Assembly (NCBI RefSeq): GCF_011927825.1
Contig: NZ_JAATJI010000001.1
Span: 2,331,001-2,395,000 of the forward strand
Origin: Polymorphobacter fuscus
Lineage (GTDB): Bacteria; Pseudomonadota; Alphaproteobacteria; Sphingomonadales; Sphingomonadaceae
Direction of reading: 5' to 3'
DNA: 64,000 nucleotides
In this document: piece by piece, positions 27,279 through 36,054 of the stretch
Numbering within the stretch: position 1 is the first letter of the stretch
Layout: each line of letters opens with the position of its first letter
The notes under the pieces: generated by a model
What the model saw: only the letters and a program-made list of their open reading frames with translations
Database searches by the model: none
Told to the model about the DNA's origin: nothing
Position numbers and translations under genes: made by a program

Positions 27279-28712
27279 TCAGTTCCGGGTCGTGATGTCG
27301 AAATGGCGGAGCAGCTGGCCGGTGCGCGCCAGCAGCGTGTAACGGGCGAGATCGCGCTCGACGCTGCCGAGCAGCAGGGCGCGGGCGGCGGCAGAATATT
27401 CGGCCTCGGTCTGGAGGAGGTCGATCAGCGTGCCGCGCGAGAGGCGAAACTGTTCGGCGGTGATGTCGCGGTTGCGGCGGTTGGCGCGATAGGCGTCGGC
27501 AAGCGCCCCGGCCGACGCATCGAGGACCCGGGCGTCACCGAACGCCGCTTCGGCATCGCGTTCGGCTTCGGCGCGCACCCGTTCGGCGGCGGCCTCCGCG
27601 GCGCGGGCGCGGGCGTCGGCGGCGGCGATGCGCGCCGCTTCGGCGCCGCCGGTGGACAGCGACTGGCGCAGCACGACCTGGCCGCGCACGTCGTAATTGG
27701 GGCCCTGGCCGAAGACGTTGAAGCGGGTGCCGCCGACCCCGGCCGACAGGCGCGGCAGCGCATCGGCACGGGCGGCGCGCGCCTCGGCACGCGCGGCAGC
27801 GGCCAGCGCCTCGGCGGCGGCGACGTCGGGACTGCGCAGGCCTTGCAGGCGGGTCGCATCCAGACTGGACGGTGCAAGGCCGGTGGAGGCCGGATAGAGC
27901 GCCCGCGCCGGCGGCACGGCGCCGAAGCTTTCGCGATAGCGGGCCCGGGCGGTCGCCAGCGCGCGGGCGCTGCCGGCGGCCTCGCCGATCGCATCGGCAA
28001 GGCTGGCCTCGGCCCGTGCCATGTCGCCGCCGGCGCCGATGCCGGCAGCAACGCGGGCGCCGGTATCATCGACGATGGCGCGGTGGCGGGCGATCATCGC
28101 GTCGGACAGCTCGGTCAGCGCCTGATAGGCGACCAGCTGGTACCAGGCGGTGATCGCCGACAGGGCGGTGGCGGTGGCGGCGCGGTCGGCATCGGCCGCA
28201 GCGGCGCGGACGCGTGCCGACGCACCGGCGATGCGGCCGCCGGTGGCGCCGAAGTCGAAGACCAGCTGATCGGCATTGATCGCGGCATCGGTGCGGCCAC
28301 GCGGCAGCAAGCGTTCGACGGCGGCGCTGGTATCGACGAAATCGCGCGCCAGCGACTGGCTGCCGACCAGCGATGCGGACAGGGTCGGGAACAGCCCGGT
28401 GCGGACCTCGCGGCGCTGGGCACGGGCGGTGTCGGTGCCGGCCGCGGCCTCGGCGACGGCGGGGTGGCGGCTGACGGCGGCGGCGATGGCGGCGGTGAAG
28501 GCGTCTGCGCCGATGCCGCCCGACACGAAACGCAGCACCGGATCCTTGGCGAAGTCGATGGTGCGCGGGTCGCCGCCGGGGGGCGGCAGCACCAGCTGCG
28601 CCGGTGCCGGGGCGGCGGCGACCAGTGCGCCGATGCCGGCGACGCGCCAGAGCAGGGCGCGGCCGCCGCCGGGCGTTGCGCGGCGGCCGCCCGCCGGGCT
28701 AGGCTGCGCCAT
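27279..28712 (-). CDS. TolC-family type I secretion outer-membrane protein
   Basis: A 477-residue protein with a signal sequence (ALLWRVAGIGALVAAAPAPAQ preceded by a long basic N terminus). Two helical-barrel repeats of the OEP family follow: AAIAAAVSRHPAVAEAAAGTDTARAQRREVRTGLFPTLSASL and the later GLRSPDVAAAEALAAAARAEARAARADALPRLSAGVGG. It resembles LapE/AggA-type outer-membrane factors of adhesin exporters. The ATG at 28712 is the only start in frame; it shares the tetranucleotide CATG with the divergent M20 gene. Confidence 0.9.
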   Translation of the reverse strand: MAQPSPAGGRRATPGGGRALLWRVAGIGALVAAAPAPAQLVLPPPGGDPRTIDFAKDPVLRFVSGGIGADAFTAAIAAAVSRHPAVAEAAAGTDTARAQRREVRTGLFPTLSASLVGSQSLARDFVDTSAAVERLLPRGRTDAAINADQLVFDFGATGGRIAGASARVRAAAADADRAATATALSAITAWYQLVAYQALTELSDAMIARHRAIVDDTGARVAAGIGAGGDMARAEASLADAIGEAAGSARALATARARYRESFGAVPPARALYPASTGLAPSSLDATRLQGLRSPDVAAAEALAAAARAEARAARADALPRLSAGVGGTRFNVFGQGPNYDVRGQVVLRQSLSTGGAEAARIAAADARARAAEAAAERVRAEAERDAEAAFGDARVLDASAGALADAYRANRRNRDITAEQFRLSRGTLIDLLQTEAEYSAAARALLLGSVERDLARYTLLARTGQLLRHFDITTRN

Positions 28713-30024
28713 GACCAGCCCCCGCCGTTCCGCCGTGCTTGCCGCCCTGACGGTGTTGACCGCAGCCGGTCCCCTCCACGCCCAGGCGCCCTTGCCGAAG
28801 GCCGGCGGTGATCTCGTCGCGCTTTACAAGGATCTTCACAGCCACCCCGAACTCAGTCTGCAGGAAACCCGGTCGGCTGCCGTGATGGCCGCCGAGGCGC
28901 GCGCCGCCGGTTTTGCCGTCACCGAAAAGGTGGGGGGCACCGGCGTCGTCGCCGTGATGGTTAACGGCCCTGGCCCGGTGCTTTTAGTGCGCACCGACAT
29001 GGACGGTCTGCCGGTCAAGGAAGCGACGGGCCTGCCCTTTGCCAGCACGGCGATGGGCAAGGCCGCCGACGGGTCGGACACGCCGGTGATGCACGCCTGC
29101 GGCCATGACATCCACATGTCGGTCTGGGTCGGCACGGCGCGGGAAATGGCGAAGCGGCGCGCCGAATGGTCGGGCACGCTGGTGATGGTGGCGCAGCCGG
29201 CGGAGGAGATCGTGCGCGGCGCCGCGGCGATGCTGAAGGACGGGCTGTACACGCGCTTTCCCAAGCCGCAGTTCGCGCTGGCGCTGCACGACGACAACCG
29301 CATGCCGGCGGGCAAGGTGTCGGTGCCGGCGGCGGCGGCGCTGTCCTCGTCGTCGTCGGTCGACATCACCGTCCGCGGGGTCAGCGGCCATGGCGCCTAT
29401 CCGCAGACGACGAAGGACCCGGTGGTGCTCGCCGCCAACATCATCCAGGGGTTGCAGACGCTGACCAGCCGGGAGAACGACCCGTTCCAGCCGGCGGTGA
29501 TCACCGTCGGGTCGATCCATGGCGGCACGCGGCACAACATCATCGGCGACGAGGTCAAGATGCAGCTGACGGTGCGGTCGTACGACAGCGCCCAGCAGCA
29601 GCGGCTGACCGATGGCATCGCCCGGGTGGCGCGCGGCGAGGCGATTGCGGCGGGCATTCCCGACGATCTGCTGCCGGTGGTGACCATCGAGCGCGGCACC
29701 GCACCGACGCGCAACACGCCGGCGCTGGCGGAGCGGGTGACGCGCGTGTTCACGAAGACGTTCGGCCCCGACCGGGTGGTGACGCTCAACCCGTCGATGG
29801 CGAGCGAGGATTTCAACGCCTATGGCCTTGCCGACCCGTCGATCGAGACGGTGATTTTCTGGCTGGGCGGGGTCAACCAGGCGCGCTGGGACGAAGCCCA
29901 GGCCAAGGGCACGTCGCTGCCGTCGCTGCACAACAGCGGCTGGGCCCCCGACCCGGCGCCGACGATCGCCACGGGCGTCGAGGCGATGACGGCCGCGGCG
30001 ATGGACCTGCTCGCCAAGCCCTGA
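28711..30024 (+). CDS. exported M20-family amidohydrolase (IAA-amino acid hydrolase-like)
   Basis: A 437-residue metalloenzyme with a signal peptide (VLAALTVLTAAGPLHAQA), placing it in the periplasm. M20D features: LHSHPELSLQETRS, RTDMDGLPV, MHACGHDIHMS with metal-binding Cys and His, AQPAEEIVRGA with paired Glu, and the dimerisation domain with GVSGHGAYP. It likely removes an acyl or amino-acid group from an amide; substrate unknown. Its start codon overlaps that of the divergent TolC gene. A paralogue lies at 33690-35030. Confidence 0.88.
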   Translation: MTSPRRSAVLAALTVLTAAGPLHAQAPLPKAGGDLVALYKDLHSHPELSLQETRSAAVMAAEARAAGFAVTEKVGGTGVVAVMVNGPGPVLLVRTDMDGLPVKEATGLPFASTAMGKAADGSDTPVMHACGHDIHMSVWVGTAREMAKRRAEWSGTLVMVAQPAEEIVRGAAAMLKDGLYTRFPKPQFALALHDDNRMPAGKVSVPAAAALSSSSSVDITVRGVSGHGAYPQTTKDPVVLAANIIQGLQTLTSRENDPFQPAVITVGSIHGGTRHNIIGDEVKMQLTVRSYDSAQQQRLTDGIARVARGEAIAAGIPDDLLPVVTIERGTAPTRNTPALAERVTRVFTKTFGPDRVVTLNPSMASEDFNAYGLADPSIETVIFWLGGVNQARWDEAQAKGTSLPSLHNSGWAPDPAPTIATGVEAMTAAAMDLLAKP

Positions 30025-30118
30025 CGGCCTGCACCATCGATTCCCTCGATGGCCGTAAGTGACAGGCTTGGCTTGCGAGTTTGCGAACGGTTCGCAATAT
30101 GGGCGCCAAGGAGGCACC

Positions 30119-30340
30119 ATGCGCCAGGAAATCGCCAAGACACTGACCTATCTGACCATCCACCTGACCATCGGGTTCAGCGTCGCCTATGCGATGACCG
30201 GAAGCTGGCAGATCGCCGGCGGCATCGCCATCATCGAACCGTGCATCAACGCCGTGGCGTTCTTTTTCCACGAGCGCGCCTGGCGCTTCGATTGGGCGAC
30301 GTGGCGGCAGGGGCGCCAGGCGTTGCAGCCGGCTCGCTGA
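30119..30340 (+). CDS. DUF2061 membrane protein
   Basis: A 73-residue protein with two hydrophobic segments (about 9-27 and 31-48), including TYLTIHLTIGFSVAYAMTG and IEPCINAVAFFFHERAW, which is the DUF2061 pattern. ATG 30119 follows AAGGAGGCACC, a near-perfect ribosome binding site, so this start is firm. The aldehyde dehydrogenase gene begins 68 nt downstream. No function is established for the family. Confidence 0.85.
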   Translation: MRQEIAKTLTYLTIHLTIGFSVAYAMTGSWQIAGGIAIIEPCINAVAFFFHERAWRFDWATWRQGRQALQPAR

Positions 30341-30408
30341 AAACGTCAGGGTGCAGCCGGGGTCGGGCGTGCTAAAAGGCCGCCGACGATCCTTGGGAGT
30401 GCATCACC

Positions 30409-31845
30409 ATGCGCGAATATCTGAAATTCTACATCGATGGCGAGTGGGTCGACCCGGCCGTGCCGGCGCAGGTCGACGTCATCAACCCCGCCACCGAGGC
30501 CGTCGCCGGCGTCATTTCGATGGGCAGCGCCAGGGACGCCGACCGTGCGGTGATGGCGGCGCGCAAGGCCTTTGCCGGCTATTCGCAGACCAGCCGTGCC
30601 GACCGGATCGAGCTTTTGCAGAATATCCTCGGCAAGTATCAGGAGCGGTTTGCCGAGATCGCCGCGGCGATCACCGAGGAAATGGGCGCGCCGGGCTGGC
30701 TCGCCATGCAGGCGCAGGCCGCCATCGGTGTCGGCCATCTGATGACCGGCATCGAGGTGCTGAAGAACTACAAGTTCGAGGAGCTGCGCGGATCGACGCT
30801 GATCGCGCATGAACCGATCGGCGTCTGCGCCTTCATCACGCCGTGGAACTGGCCGATCAACCAGATCGCCTGCAAGGTGGTCCCCGCCATTGCCACCGGC
30901 TGCACGATGGTGCTGAAGCCGTCGGAAATCGCGCCCTTTTCGGCGATTTTGTGGGCCGAGGTGATGCATGCCGCCGGGGTCCCGGCCGGGGTGTTCAACC
31001 TCGTCAATGGCGATGGGCCGACGGTTGGCGCGGCGCTGTCGTCGCATCCGGAAGTCGATATGGTCAGCTTCACCGGCAGCACCCGCGCCGGCATCGAGGT
31101 GGCGAAGAATGCGGCGCCGACGGTCAAGCGCGTCCATCAGGAACTGGGCGGCAAGTCGCCCAACATCGTCCTCGATGACGCTGATCTGGAAGTCGCGGTC
31201 GCCGGCGGCGTCAAGTCGGTGATGACCAACAGCGGCCAGTCGTGCAACGCGCCGACCCGGATGCTGGTCCCGGCGGCCAAGATGGAGGCTGCGAAGGCGA
31301 TCGCCAAGGCCGCCGCCGAAGCAACGACCGTGGGTTCGCCCGATGGCAATGCCGCGATGGGGCCGGTGGTCAGCGAAACGCAATGGACGAAGATCCAGGG
31401 GCTGATCCAGAAGGGCATCGATGAAGGCGCGACCCTTGTCACCGGCGGCACCGGGCGGCCGGAAGGGCTCGACAAAGGCTATTATGTCAAGCCGACGATC
31501 TTTGCCGATGTGTCGAACGACATGACGATCGCGCGCGAGGAAATCTTCGGGCCGGTTCTCGCCATGCTGCCGTACCAGAGCGAGGAACAGGCCGTCGCGA
31601 TCGCCAATGACACGGTCTATGGCCTTGCCGCCTATATTCAGGGCGACGCCGAACACGCCCGCAAGGTGGCGCGCACGCTGCGCGCCGGCCAGGTGGCGAT
31701 CAACTATGCCGCGCCCGACATGATGGCGCCGTTCGGCGGCTACAAACAGTCGGGCAATGGCCGCGAATGGGGCGACCACGCCTTTACGGACTTCCTCGAG
31801 ACCAAGGCGATTCTTGGCTGGGGTGCCGCGGAAGCGGCGGAATAA
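30409..31845 (+). CDS. aldehyde dehydrogenase family protein
   Basis: A 478-residue NAD(P)-dependent dehydrogenase. Intact catalytic set: Cys279 in SGQSCNAPTR, Glu245 in HQELGGKSPN, Asn147 in TPWNWPIN and Lys170 in VLKPSE; the C-terminal GYKQSGNGREWG tail is typical. The sequence is of the broad ALDH superfamily group that oxidises short or aromatic aldehydes to acids; substrate not decided. It is separated from the nitronate monooxygenase gene by the DUF559 remnant. Confidence 0.92.
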   Translation: MREYLKFYIDGEWVDPAVPAQVDVINPATEAVAGVISMGSARDADRAVMAARKAFAGYSQTSRADRIELLQNILGKYQERFAEIAAAITEEMGAPGWLAMQAQAAIGVGHLMTGIEVLKNYKFEELRGSTLIAHEPIGVCAFITPWNWPINQIACKVVPAIATGCTMVLKPSEIAPFSAILWAEVMHAAGVPAGVFNLVNGDGPTVGAALSSHPEVDMVSFTGSTRAGIEVAKNAAPTVKRVHQELGGKSPNIVLDDADLEVAVAGGVKSVMTNSGQSCNAPTRMLVPAAKMEAAKAIAKAAAEATTVGSPDGNAAMGPVVSETQWTKIQGLIQKGIDEGATLVTGGTGRPEGLDKGYYVKPTIFADVSNDMTIAREEIFGPVLAMLPYQSEEQAVAIANDTVYGLAAYIQGDAEHARKVARTLRAGQVAINYAAPDMMAPFGGYKQSGNGREWGDHAFTDFLETKAILGWGAAEAAE

Positions 31846-31854
31846 TCCGGGCTT

Positions 31855-31907
31855 CCCCTCTCCCCGCGAGGGAGAGGGGTGGCGAGCGCAGCGAGCCGGG
31901 GTGAGGG
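31855..31907. repeat. left terminal hairpin repeat of the DUF559 remnant
   Basis: CCCCTCTCCC (31855-31864) pairs perfectly with GGGAGAGGGG (31870-31879) around a CGCGA loop. The adjoining stretch GGCGAGCGCAGCGAGCC then GGGGTGAGGG (to 31907) reappears, shortened and inverted, at 32128-32150. It begins 10 nt after the aldehyde dehydrogenase stop and might also end that transcript. Confidence 0.75.
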
Positions 31908-31910
31908 CGA

Positions 31911-32127
31911 GTGCCGCATCGACCGAACTATGATGCCGAAGCACTGGTCCCCCGGGCGCGCCTGCTGCGGGCCGATGCGACGCCGGCGGAAAAAGACCTC
32001 TGGCAGATGACGCGCGCCGCACGGCTTGGCTCGGCGAGCGCGGGTTGACGGTGCTGCGCTTCGCCAATGCCGAGGTGCTGGAACGGCCGGCGCAAGTTTA
32101 TGTGACTATTTTGACGGCGTTACGTAC
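31911..32127 (+). pseudogene. decayed DUF559-type (endonuclease-like) gene
   Basis: This is the only stretch of more than 300 nt without an intact gene. From GTG 31911 one frame reads a DUF559-like N terminus (PRARLLRADATPAEKDLW) and stops at 32046-32048. From about 32021 a second frame reads what looks like the C terminus of the same family (WLGERGLTVLRFANAEVLE) and runs on into the right-hand repeat. The middle of the domain, where the PD-(D/E)XK catalytic residues would sit, is missing. This fits an internal deletion with frameshift. Family call is by recognition of the two end motifs. Confidence 0.65.
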
Positions 32128-32175
32128 CCTCACCCCGGCGCTGCGCGCCGCCCCTCTCCCTCAAGGGGAGAGGGG
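32128..32175. repeat. right terminal hairpin repeat of the DUF559 remnant
   Basis: CCCTCACCCCGGCGCTGCGCGCCG (32128-32150, two nearly contiguous parts) is followed by CCCCTCTCCC (32151-32160), loop TCAAG and GGGAGAGGGG (32166-32175). This is the inverted counterpart of the repeat at 31855-31907. The purine-rich right arm and following AAGGAAGGAG also supply the ribosome binding site of the nitronate monooxygenase gene. Confidence 0.75.
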
Positions 32176-32193
32176 AAGGAAGGAGAAGATTTC

Positions 32194-33150
32194 ATGACCA
32201 TCCACACCAAGATCTGCGACCTGCTCGGTGTCGAGCATCCCGTTCTCCTCGCCGGCATGGGCGGGGTGTCCTATGCCGAAGTCTGTGCCGCGGTGTCGGC
32301 GGCGGGTGGTTTCGGCTCGCTCGGCATGGCGGGGGTGTCGCCGCGCGGCATTGCCGACCAGATGGCGCGGGTGCGCGATCTGACCGACAAGCCGTTCGGC
32401 GTCGACCTGCTGACCGCCCAGCCCGAATCGCTGACCGCCAGTGTCGATGTCATCATCAAGGGCGGCGCCAGGGCGTTCATCGCCGGGCTGGGGGTGCCGG
32501 TGGCGATCGTCGAGGAGCTGAAGGCCGCCGGCGTCATCGTCATGTGCATGGCCGGCAATGTCCGCCATGCCGTAAAGGCCGCCGAGGCCGGCTGCGACGT
32601 CATCATCGCGCAGGGGACGGAAGGCGGCGGCCATACCGGTTCCGTCGCGAGTGTCGCGCTGTGGCCGCAGGTCGTCGACGCCGTCGACATTCCGGTCATC
32701 GCCGCGGGCGGGCTGTTCGACGGCCGCGGGCTGGTCGCGGCGCTGTCGTTCGGCTGTGCCGGCGTCTGGCTCGGCACGCGCTTCATCGCCAGCGAGGAAG
32801 CCCATGCCGGCCAACCGTACAAGGACGCCATCGTCGCCATGAGCGAAAGCGACACGATGATCAGCAAGGTGTTCACCGGCAAGACGCTGCGCGCCATCGT
32901 CAATGACAGCAACCGCGATTTCGACAACCGCGACGCCAAGCCCTTTGCCGCCCAGGTCGCCGAATCGGTCCAGCTCAACCGGCTGGGGCCGATCGCCGGT
33001 GTCGTCGACAATGTCGATCCGGCAACCCAGTGCCTGGCGGCGGGCCAGGGCGGCGGCGGCATCCACAATATCCTGCCGGCCGGCGAGATCGTCCACCAGA
33101 TCGTGGCGGAAGCCGAAGCCGTTCTCGGCCGTATGCCCAGGGCGGCATGA
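32194..33150 (+). CDS. NAD(P)H-dependent flavin oxidoreductase / nitronate monooxygenase family
   Basis: A 318-residue FMN enzyme of the 2-nitropropane dioxygenase fold. Conserved parts: HPVLLAGMGGVSYAEVCAAVSAAGGFG at the start, the FMN-binding IIAQGTEGGGHTG with the catalytic His, PVIAAGGLFDGRGLVAALSFGCAGVWLGTRF, and the C-terminal AGQGGGGI loop. True nitronate oxidation is not guaranteed, since many members reduce quinones or enoyl substrates. ATG 32194 follows AAGGAAGGAGAAGATTTC. It overlaps the DsrE gene start. Confidence 0.88.
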   Translation: MTIHTKICDLLGVEHPVLLAGMGGVSYAEVCAAVSAAGGFGSLGMAGVSPRGIADQMARVRDLTDKPFGVDLLTAQPESLTASVDVIIKGGARAFIAGLGVPVAIVEELKAAGVIVMCMAGNVRHAVKAAEAGCDVIIAQGTEGGGHTGSVASVALWPQVVDAVDIPVIAAGGLFDGRGLVAALSFGCAGVWLGTRFIASEEAHAGQPYKDAIVAMSESDTMISKVFTGKTLRAIVNDSNRDFDNRDAKPFAAQVAESVQLNRLGPIAGVVDNVDPATQCLAAGQGGGGIHNILPAGEIVHQIVAEAEAVLGRMPRAA

Positions 33151-33683
33151 TGCGGCCGGTGTTCGGGGCGGCGCTGCTGCTGGCGATGCCGGCGGCGGCG
33201 CAGACACCCGCATTCCACCCCGGCCCGGTCCTGCCCGACGTCGCGCCGGTGGCGACGATCGCCAGCGACATGGTCATTCCCAAGGGCACGGTGTTCAAGG
33301 TCACCTTCGATGTGACCGGCCAGGCGACGCCGGGCACCGTCAACACCCGCTTCGAATCGGCGGCGCGCTTTCTCAACGCCCATGTCGAGGCCGGGGTGCC
33401 GGAGGCGGACATCCATGTCGCCTATGTCGTCCACAGCAAGGCGATCGTCGACCTGCTGCGCCCGGCGCCCTATGCGGCGCGCACCGGCGGCAAGACCAAC
33501 GCCACGGCGGCGCTGGTGGCAAAGCTGCTCGCGCACAATGTCGATTTCTATGTGTGCGGGCAGAGCGCCGCGGCGCAGGGGGTCGCCAACGCCGACCTGT
33601 TGCCCGGGGTGAAGATGGCGATCTCGGCATCGAGCGCGCATGCCCTGCTCGGCATGCAGGGCTATACGCTGATCCCGTTCTGA
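33147..33683 (+). CDS. exported DsrE-like protein
   Basis: A 178-residue protein with a signal peptide (PVFGAALLLAMPAAAQT), predicted periplasmic. The C-terminal half resembles DsrE/DsrF folds: FKVTFDVTG, RFLNAHVEAGVPEADIHVAYVVHSKAIVDLL, FYVCGQSAAAQGV with one Cys, and a short hydrophobic end. The Cys in YVCGQSA is where DsrE-type sulfur carriers place theirs, so a sulfur or thiol role is possible but not shown. Start ATG 33147 overlaps the upstream stop; ATG 33150 is equally good. Confidence 0.75.
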   Translation: MMRPVFGAALLLAMPAAAQTPAFHPGPVLPDVAPVATIASDMVIPKGTVFKVTFDVTGQATPGTVNTRFESAARFLNAHVEAGVPEADIHVAYVVHSKAIVDLLRPAPYAARTGGKTNATAALVAKLLAHNVDFYVCGQSAAAQGVANADLLPGVKMAISASSAHALLGMQGYTLIPF

Positions 33684-33689
33684 CGCCGG

Positions 33690-35030
33690 TTACTTCGCCA
33701 GCAGCGCCAGTGCCGCCACGGTGTCGATCTTGGCGCCGAGCGGAATAGCCGGCAGGTCGATGGCGAAGTCGTTGTTGTGGTTGGCGAAGGGGAAGGGCCG
33801 CCCGGCGGCCTTGGCGGCGGCGAAACGCGCCGGTTCGGCGATGCCGATGAGCAGGAAGGTATAGGGCACATCGGTGCCGGCAAACGCCTCCTGAAAGTCT
33901 TCGGACCCCATGACGGACGGGAAATCGGTCAACAGCTTGCCGTCGCCGAGCAGCGTCGTCAGCGCCGGCGTGACGGCGGCGACGAGCGTGGGGTCGTTGC
34001 GCAGCGGGCCGGCGCTGCCCTTCATCTCGCGGACCGGCACCTTGGCTTCGGGCAGGCCGGCGCCGAGCACGATGCCCTTGTTGATCTCGTCGATCCGCGT
34101 CAGCAGCCGATCGCGGGTCGCCCGATCGAACCAGCGCAGGTTCAGCCGCAGTTCGGCGCTGGCCGGGATGACATTGTTGTCGCGTCCCGCCTCGACGGCG
34201 CCGACGGTCAGCACGGAAGGCGCCTGCGGATCGACCGAGCGGCTGACGATGGTCTGGTACGCCAGCACCGCCTGCGCCGCCATGACGACGGGATCGATGG
34301 CGAGTTCCGGCGATGAGCCATGGCCGCCGACGCCGGTGAAGGTGACGTCGAGCTGGTCGGTGCCGGCCATGCGCACCCCCGGGGCGTTGACGGCGACGCC
34401 GACTGCCAAGGGTACGGCGTGGCTGCCAAGGGCCAGGTCGGGTTTGGGAAAGCCGCGTGTCAGCAACCCGTCCTTGACCATCGCCTGGGCGCCCATGCCG
34501 ATTTCCTCGGCCGGCTGGGCATAGACCACCAGCGTTCCCGACCAATCCGCCTTGAGCGTCGTCATCGCCTTGGCAAGGCCGAGCAGCCAGGTGACATGGG
34601 CGTCATGGCCGCAGGCGTGCATCACCGGAATCTCGGAGCCATCGGCGAGTCGCTGCGGGGTGGTCGCCGCCCAGGGCAGGCCGGTCGCTTCCAGCACGGA
34701 ATTGGAATCCATGTCGGCGCGGAACCACAATGTCGGGCCGGGTCCGTTGCGCAGCACACCGACGACGCCGGTCTTGCCGATGCCGGTCGTCACCGCATAG
34801 CCGAGTGCCTTGAGTTCGCGGGCGACGATCCCGGCGGTGCGGGTTTCGGTGAAGGCGATTTCGGGATGCTGGTGCAGATCCTTGAAGATTGCCGTCAGCC
34901 GCGCCGAATCGGCATCGATGGCGGCGCTGGCCTTGGCAATGAGCGCCGGCGATACCGGAGCGGCGAGCGCCGGCGCGGCAACCAGGGTTGCTGCAAATCC
35001 GAGGCACCGCAGGCGCGTGGCAAACGACAT
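33690..35030 (-). CDS. exported M20-family amidohydrolase, second copy
   Basis: A 446-residue paralogue of the protein at 28711-30024. A signal peptide (RCLGFAATLVAAPALAAP) predicts the periplasm. M20D features: DLHQHPEIAFTETRT, FRADMDSNSV, MHACGHDAHVTWLLG, YAQPAEEIGMGAQAM and GVGGHGSSPE. Metal ligands are intact. ATG 35030 follows GGGGGAGGCTTTTGCC, a strong ribosome binding site, so longer frames are rejected. Two such enzymes within 7 kb suggest related amide substrates, but none can be named. Confidence 0.88.
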   Translation of the reverse strand: MSFATRLRCLGFAATLVAAPALAAPVSPALIAKASAAIDADSARLTAIFKDLHQHPEIAFTETRTAGIVARELKALGYAVTTGIGKTGVVGVLRNGPGPTLWFRADMDSNSVLEATGLPWAATTPQRLADGSEIPVMHACGHDAHVTWLLGLAKAMTTLKADWSGTLVVYAQPAEEIGMGAQAMVKDGLLTRGFPKPDLALGSHAVPLAVGVAVNAPGVRMAGTDQLDVTFTGVGGHGSSPELAIDPVVMAAQAVLAYQTIVSRSVDPQAPSVLTVGAVEAGRDNNVIPASAELRLNLRWFDRATRDRLLTRIDEINKGIVLGAGLPEAKVPVREMKGSAGPLRNDPTLVAAVTPALTTLLGDGKLLTDFPSVMGSEDFQEAFAGTDVPYTFLLIGIAEPARFAAAKAAGRPFPFANHNNDFAIDLPAIPLGAKIDTVAALALLAK

Positions 35031-35100
35031 GGCAAAAGCCTCCCCCGAAACGACGGACACGATTCTCTGCCTCTTGCGCCGGTCACGCAACCCGAAACGA

Positions 35101-35595
35101 CTACCAGAAGCGGCTGCCCTCGATGCCCTTGAACGGCCCGGCGACATCGGCGGTGATCCAGCCGCCGTAGAAGCCGTCGGGTTGCGGCCGGGCCTGTTCA
35201 TCGTCGACGAAACAGCCATCGAAGGGCCCCGCGTAGAAGGCGATATGATCACGCAGGGCGGCATAGGCGGCGACGGGGGTCGGATAGCTCCAACCGACCG
35301 CCAGCAGCGGAGTGCCGCCGGCGATGACATCCCAGTAAACGGCATTGCCCTTCCATTCGCAAAAAGAACTGCCGCGCCCCGGGCGCAGCAGCGCCATGTC
35401 GATGTCGGCGGGCGGGATGTAATAGCCGGGCGGATGGCTGGTTTCGAGCAGGCGCAGCGCCCGCACCGAATCGGCGACGACGGCGCCGGCGTGGACGATG
35501 CGGATGCGGCGCGACGTCGGTTCGAGGCGCGGCGGCCGCGGATAATCCCAGACGCTTTCCTGCCCCGGGGCGACGGGATCCGGAACCGGCGTCAC
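35101..35595 (-). CDS. DUF427 domain protein
   Basis: A 164-residue cytoplasmic protein with the DUF427 beta-rich core: RRIRIVHAGAVVADSVRALRLLETSHPPGYYIPPADIDMALL, then SSFCEWKGNAVYWDVI and a terminal PDGFYGGWITADVAGPFKG. The family is common in soil bacteria and has no firm function. It starts at GTG 35595 overlapping the MAPEG stop (GTGA), so it follows that gene in one transcript. Confidence 0.82.
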   Translation of the reverse strand: MTPVPDPVAPGQESVWDYPRPPRLEPTSRRIRIVHAGAVVADSVRALRLLETSHPPGYYIPPADIDMALLRPGRGSSFCEWKGNAVYWDVIAGGTPLLAVGWSYPTPVAAYAALRDHIAFYAGPFDGCFVDDEQARPQPDGFYGGWITADVAGPFKGIEGSRFW

Positions 35596-35981
35596 AGGCT
35601 GCGCAGCGCGCCCCAGGCGGCGACGCCGATGAGGACAAGGGTCGGCAACATGGTCAAGGCAAAGCCCAGGCTGCGCTTGGCCGGATCGACATAATAGCTG
35701 CGGGCATACAGCAGCCGGCCGATGCACCAGACCAGCCCGACCATGGCGGTGATGGCGTCGCCGAGCACCGGTGCCGCCAGCGCGATCGCCGGCAGGAACA
35801 GCACGATCTGTTCCATCGTGTTGAGGTGGACGCGGTTGCGCTTGTCGAACTCGGGATGGCCGCCGGCCTGCGGTGCCGGCACATTATAGGTCATCCGCGC
35901 CCGGCCGGCGACGATGCTGAAGCCGAACAGGATCAGCAGCGCGACCAGGATGGTCAATGTCGTCAGTGGAAAGGATGCCAT
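35592..35981 (-). CDS. MAPEG-family membrane protein
   Basis: A 129-residue, four-helix membrane protein. The motif FDKRNRVHLNTMEQIVLFLPAIALAAP between helices 1 and 2, and GRLLYARSYYVDPAKRSLGF between 3 and 4, match MAPEG proteins, which include microsomal glutathione transferases. Catalytic activity is not proven. The stop overlaps the DUF427 start; the 2Fe-2S protein gene lies 73 nt upstream on the same strand. Confidence 0.88.
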   Translation of the reverse strand: MASFPLTTLTILVALLILFGFSIVAGRARMTYNVPAPQAGGHPEFDKRNRVHLNTMEQIVLFLPAIALAAPVLGDAITAMVGLVWCIGRLLYARSYYVDPAKRSLGFALTMLPTLVLIGVAAWGALRSL

Positions 35982-36054
35982 CGTCGTCGCCCCCGGAAAA
36001 TTGAGTCCTGCCCAATTTTCTAGGCCTTGCCCTGGCGCCCGGCAAGCGGGTGCG

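Noticed and set aside
26493..28811. Open frame of 772 codons antisense to the type I secretion genes
   Set aside because: Composition is low-complexity Gly/Arg/Gln; no ribosome binding site or family resemblance.
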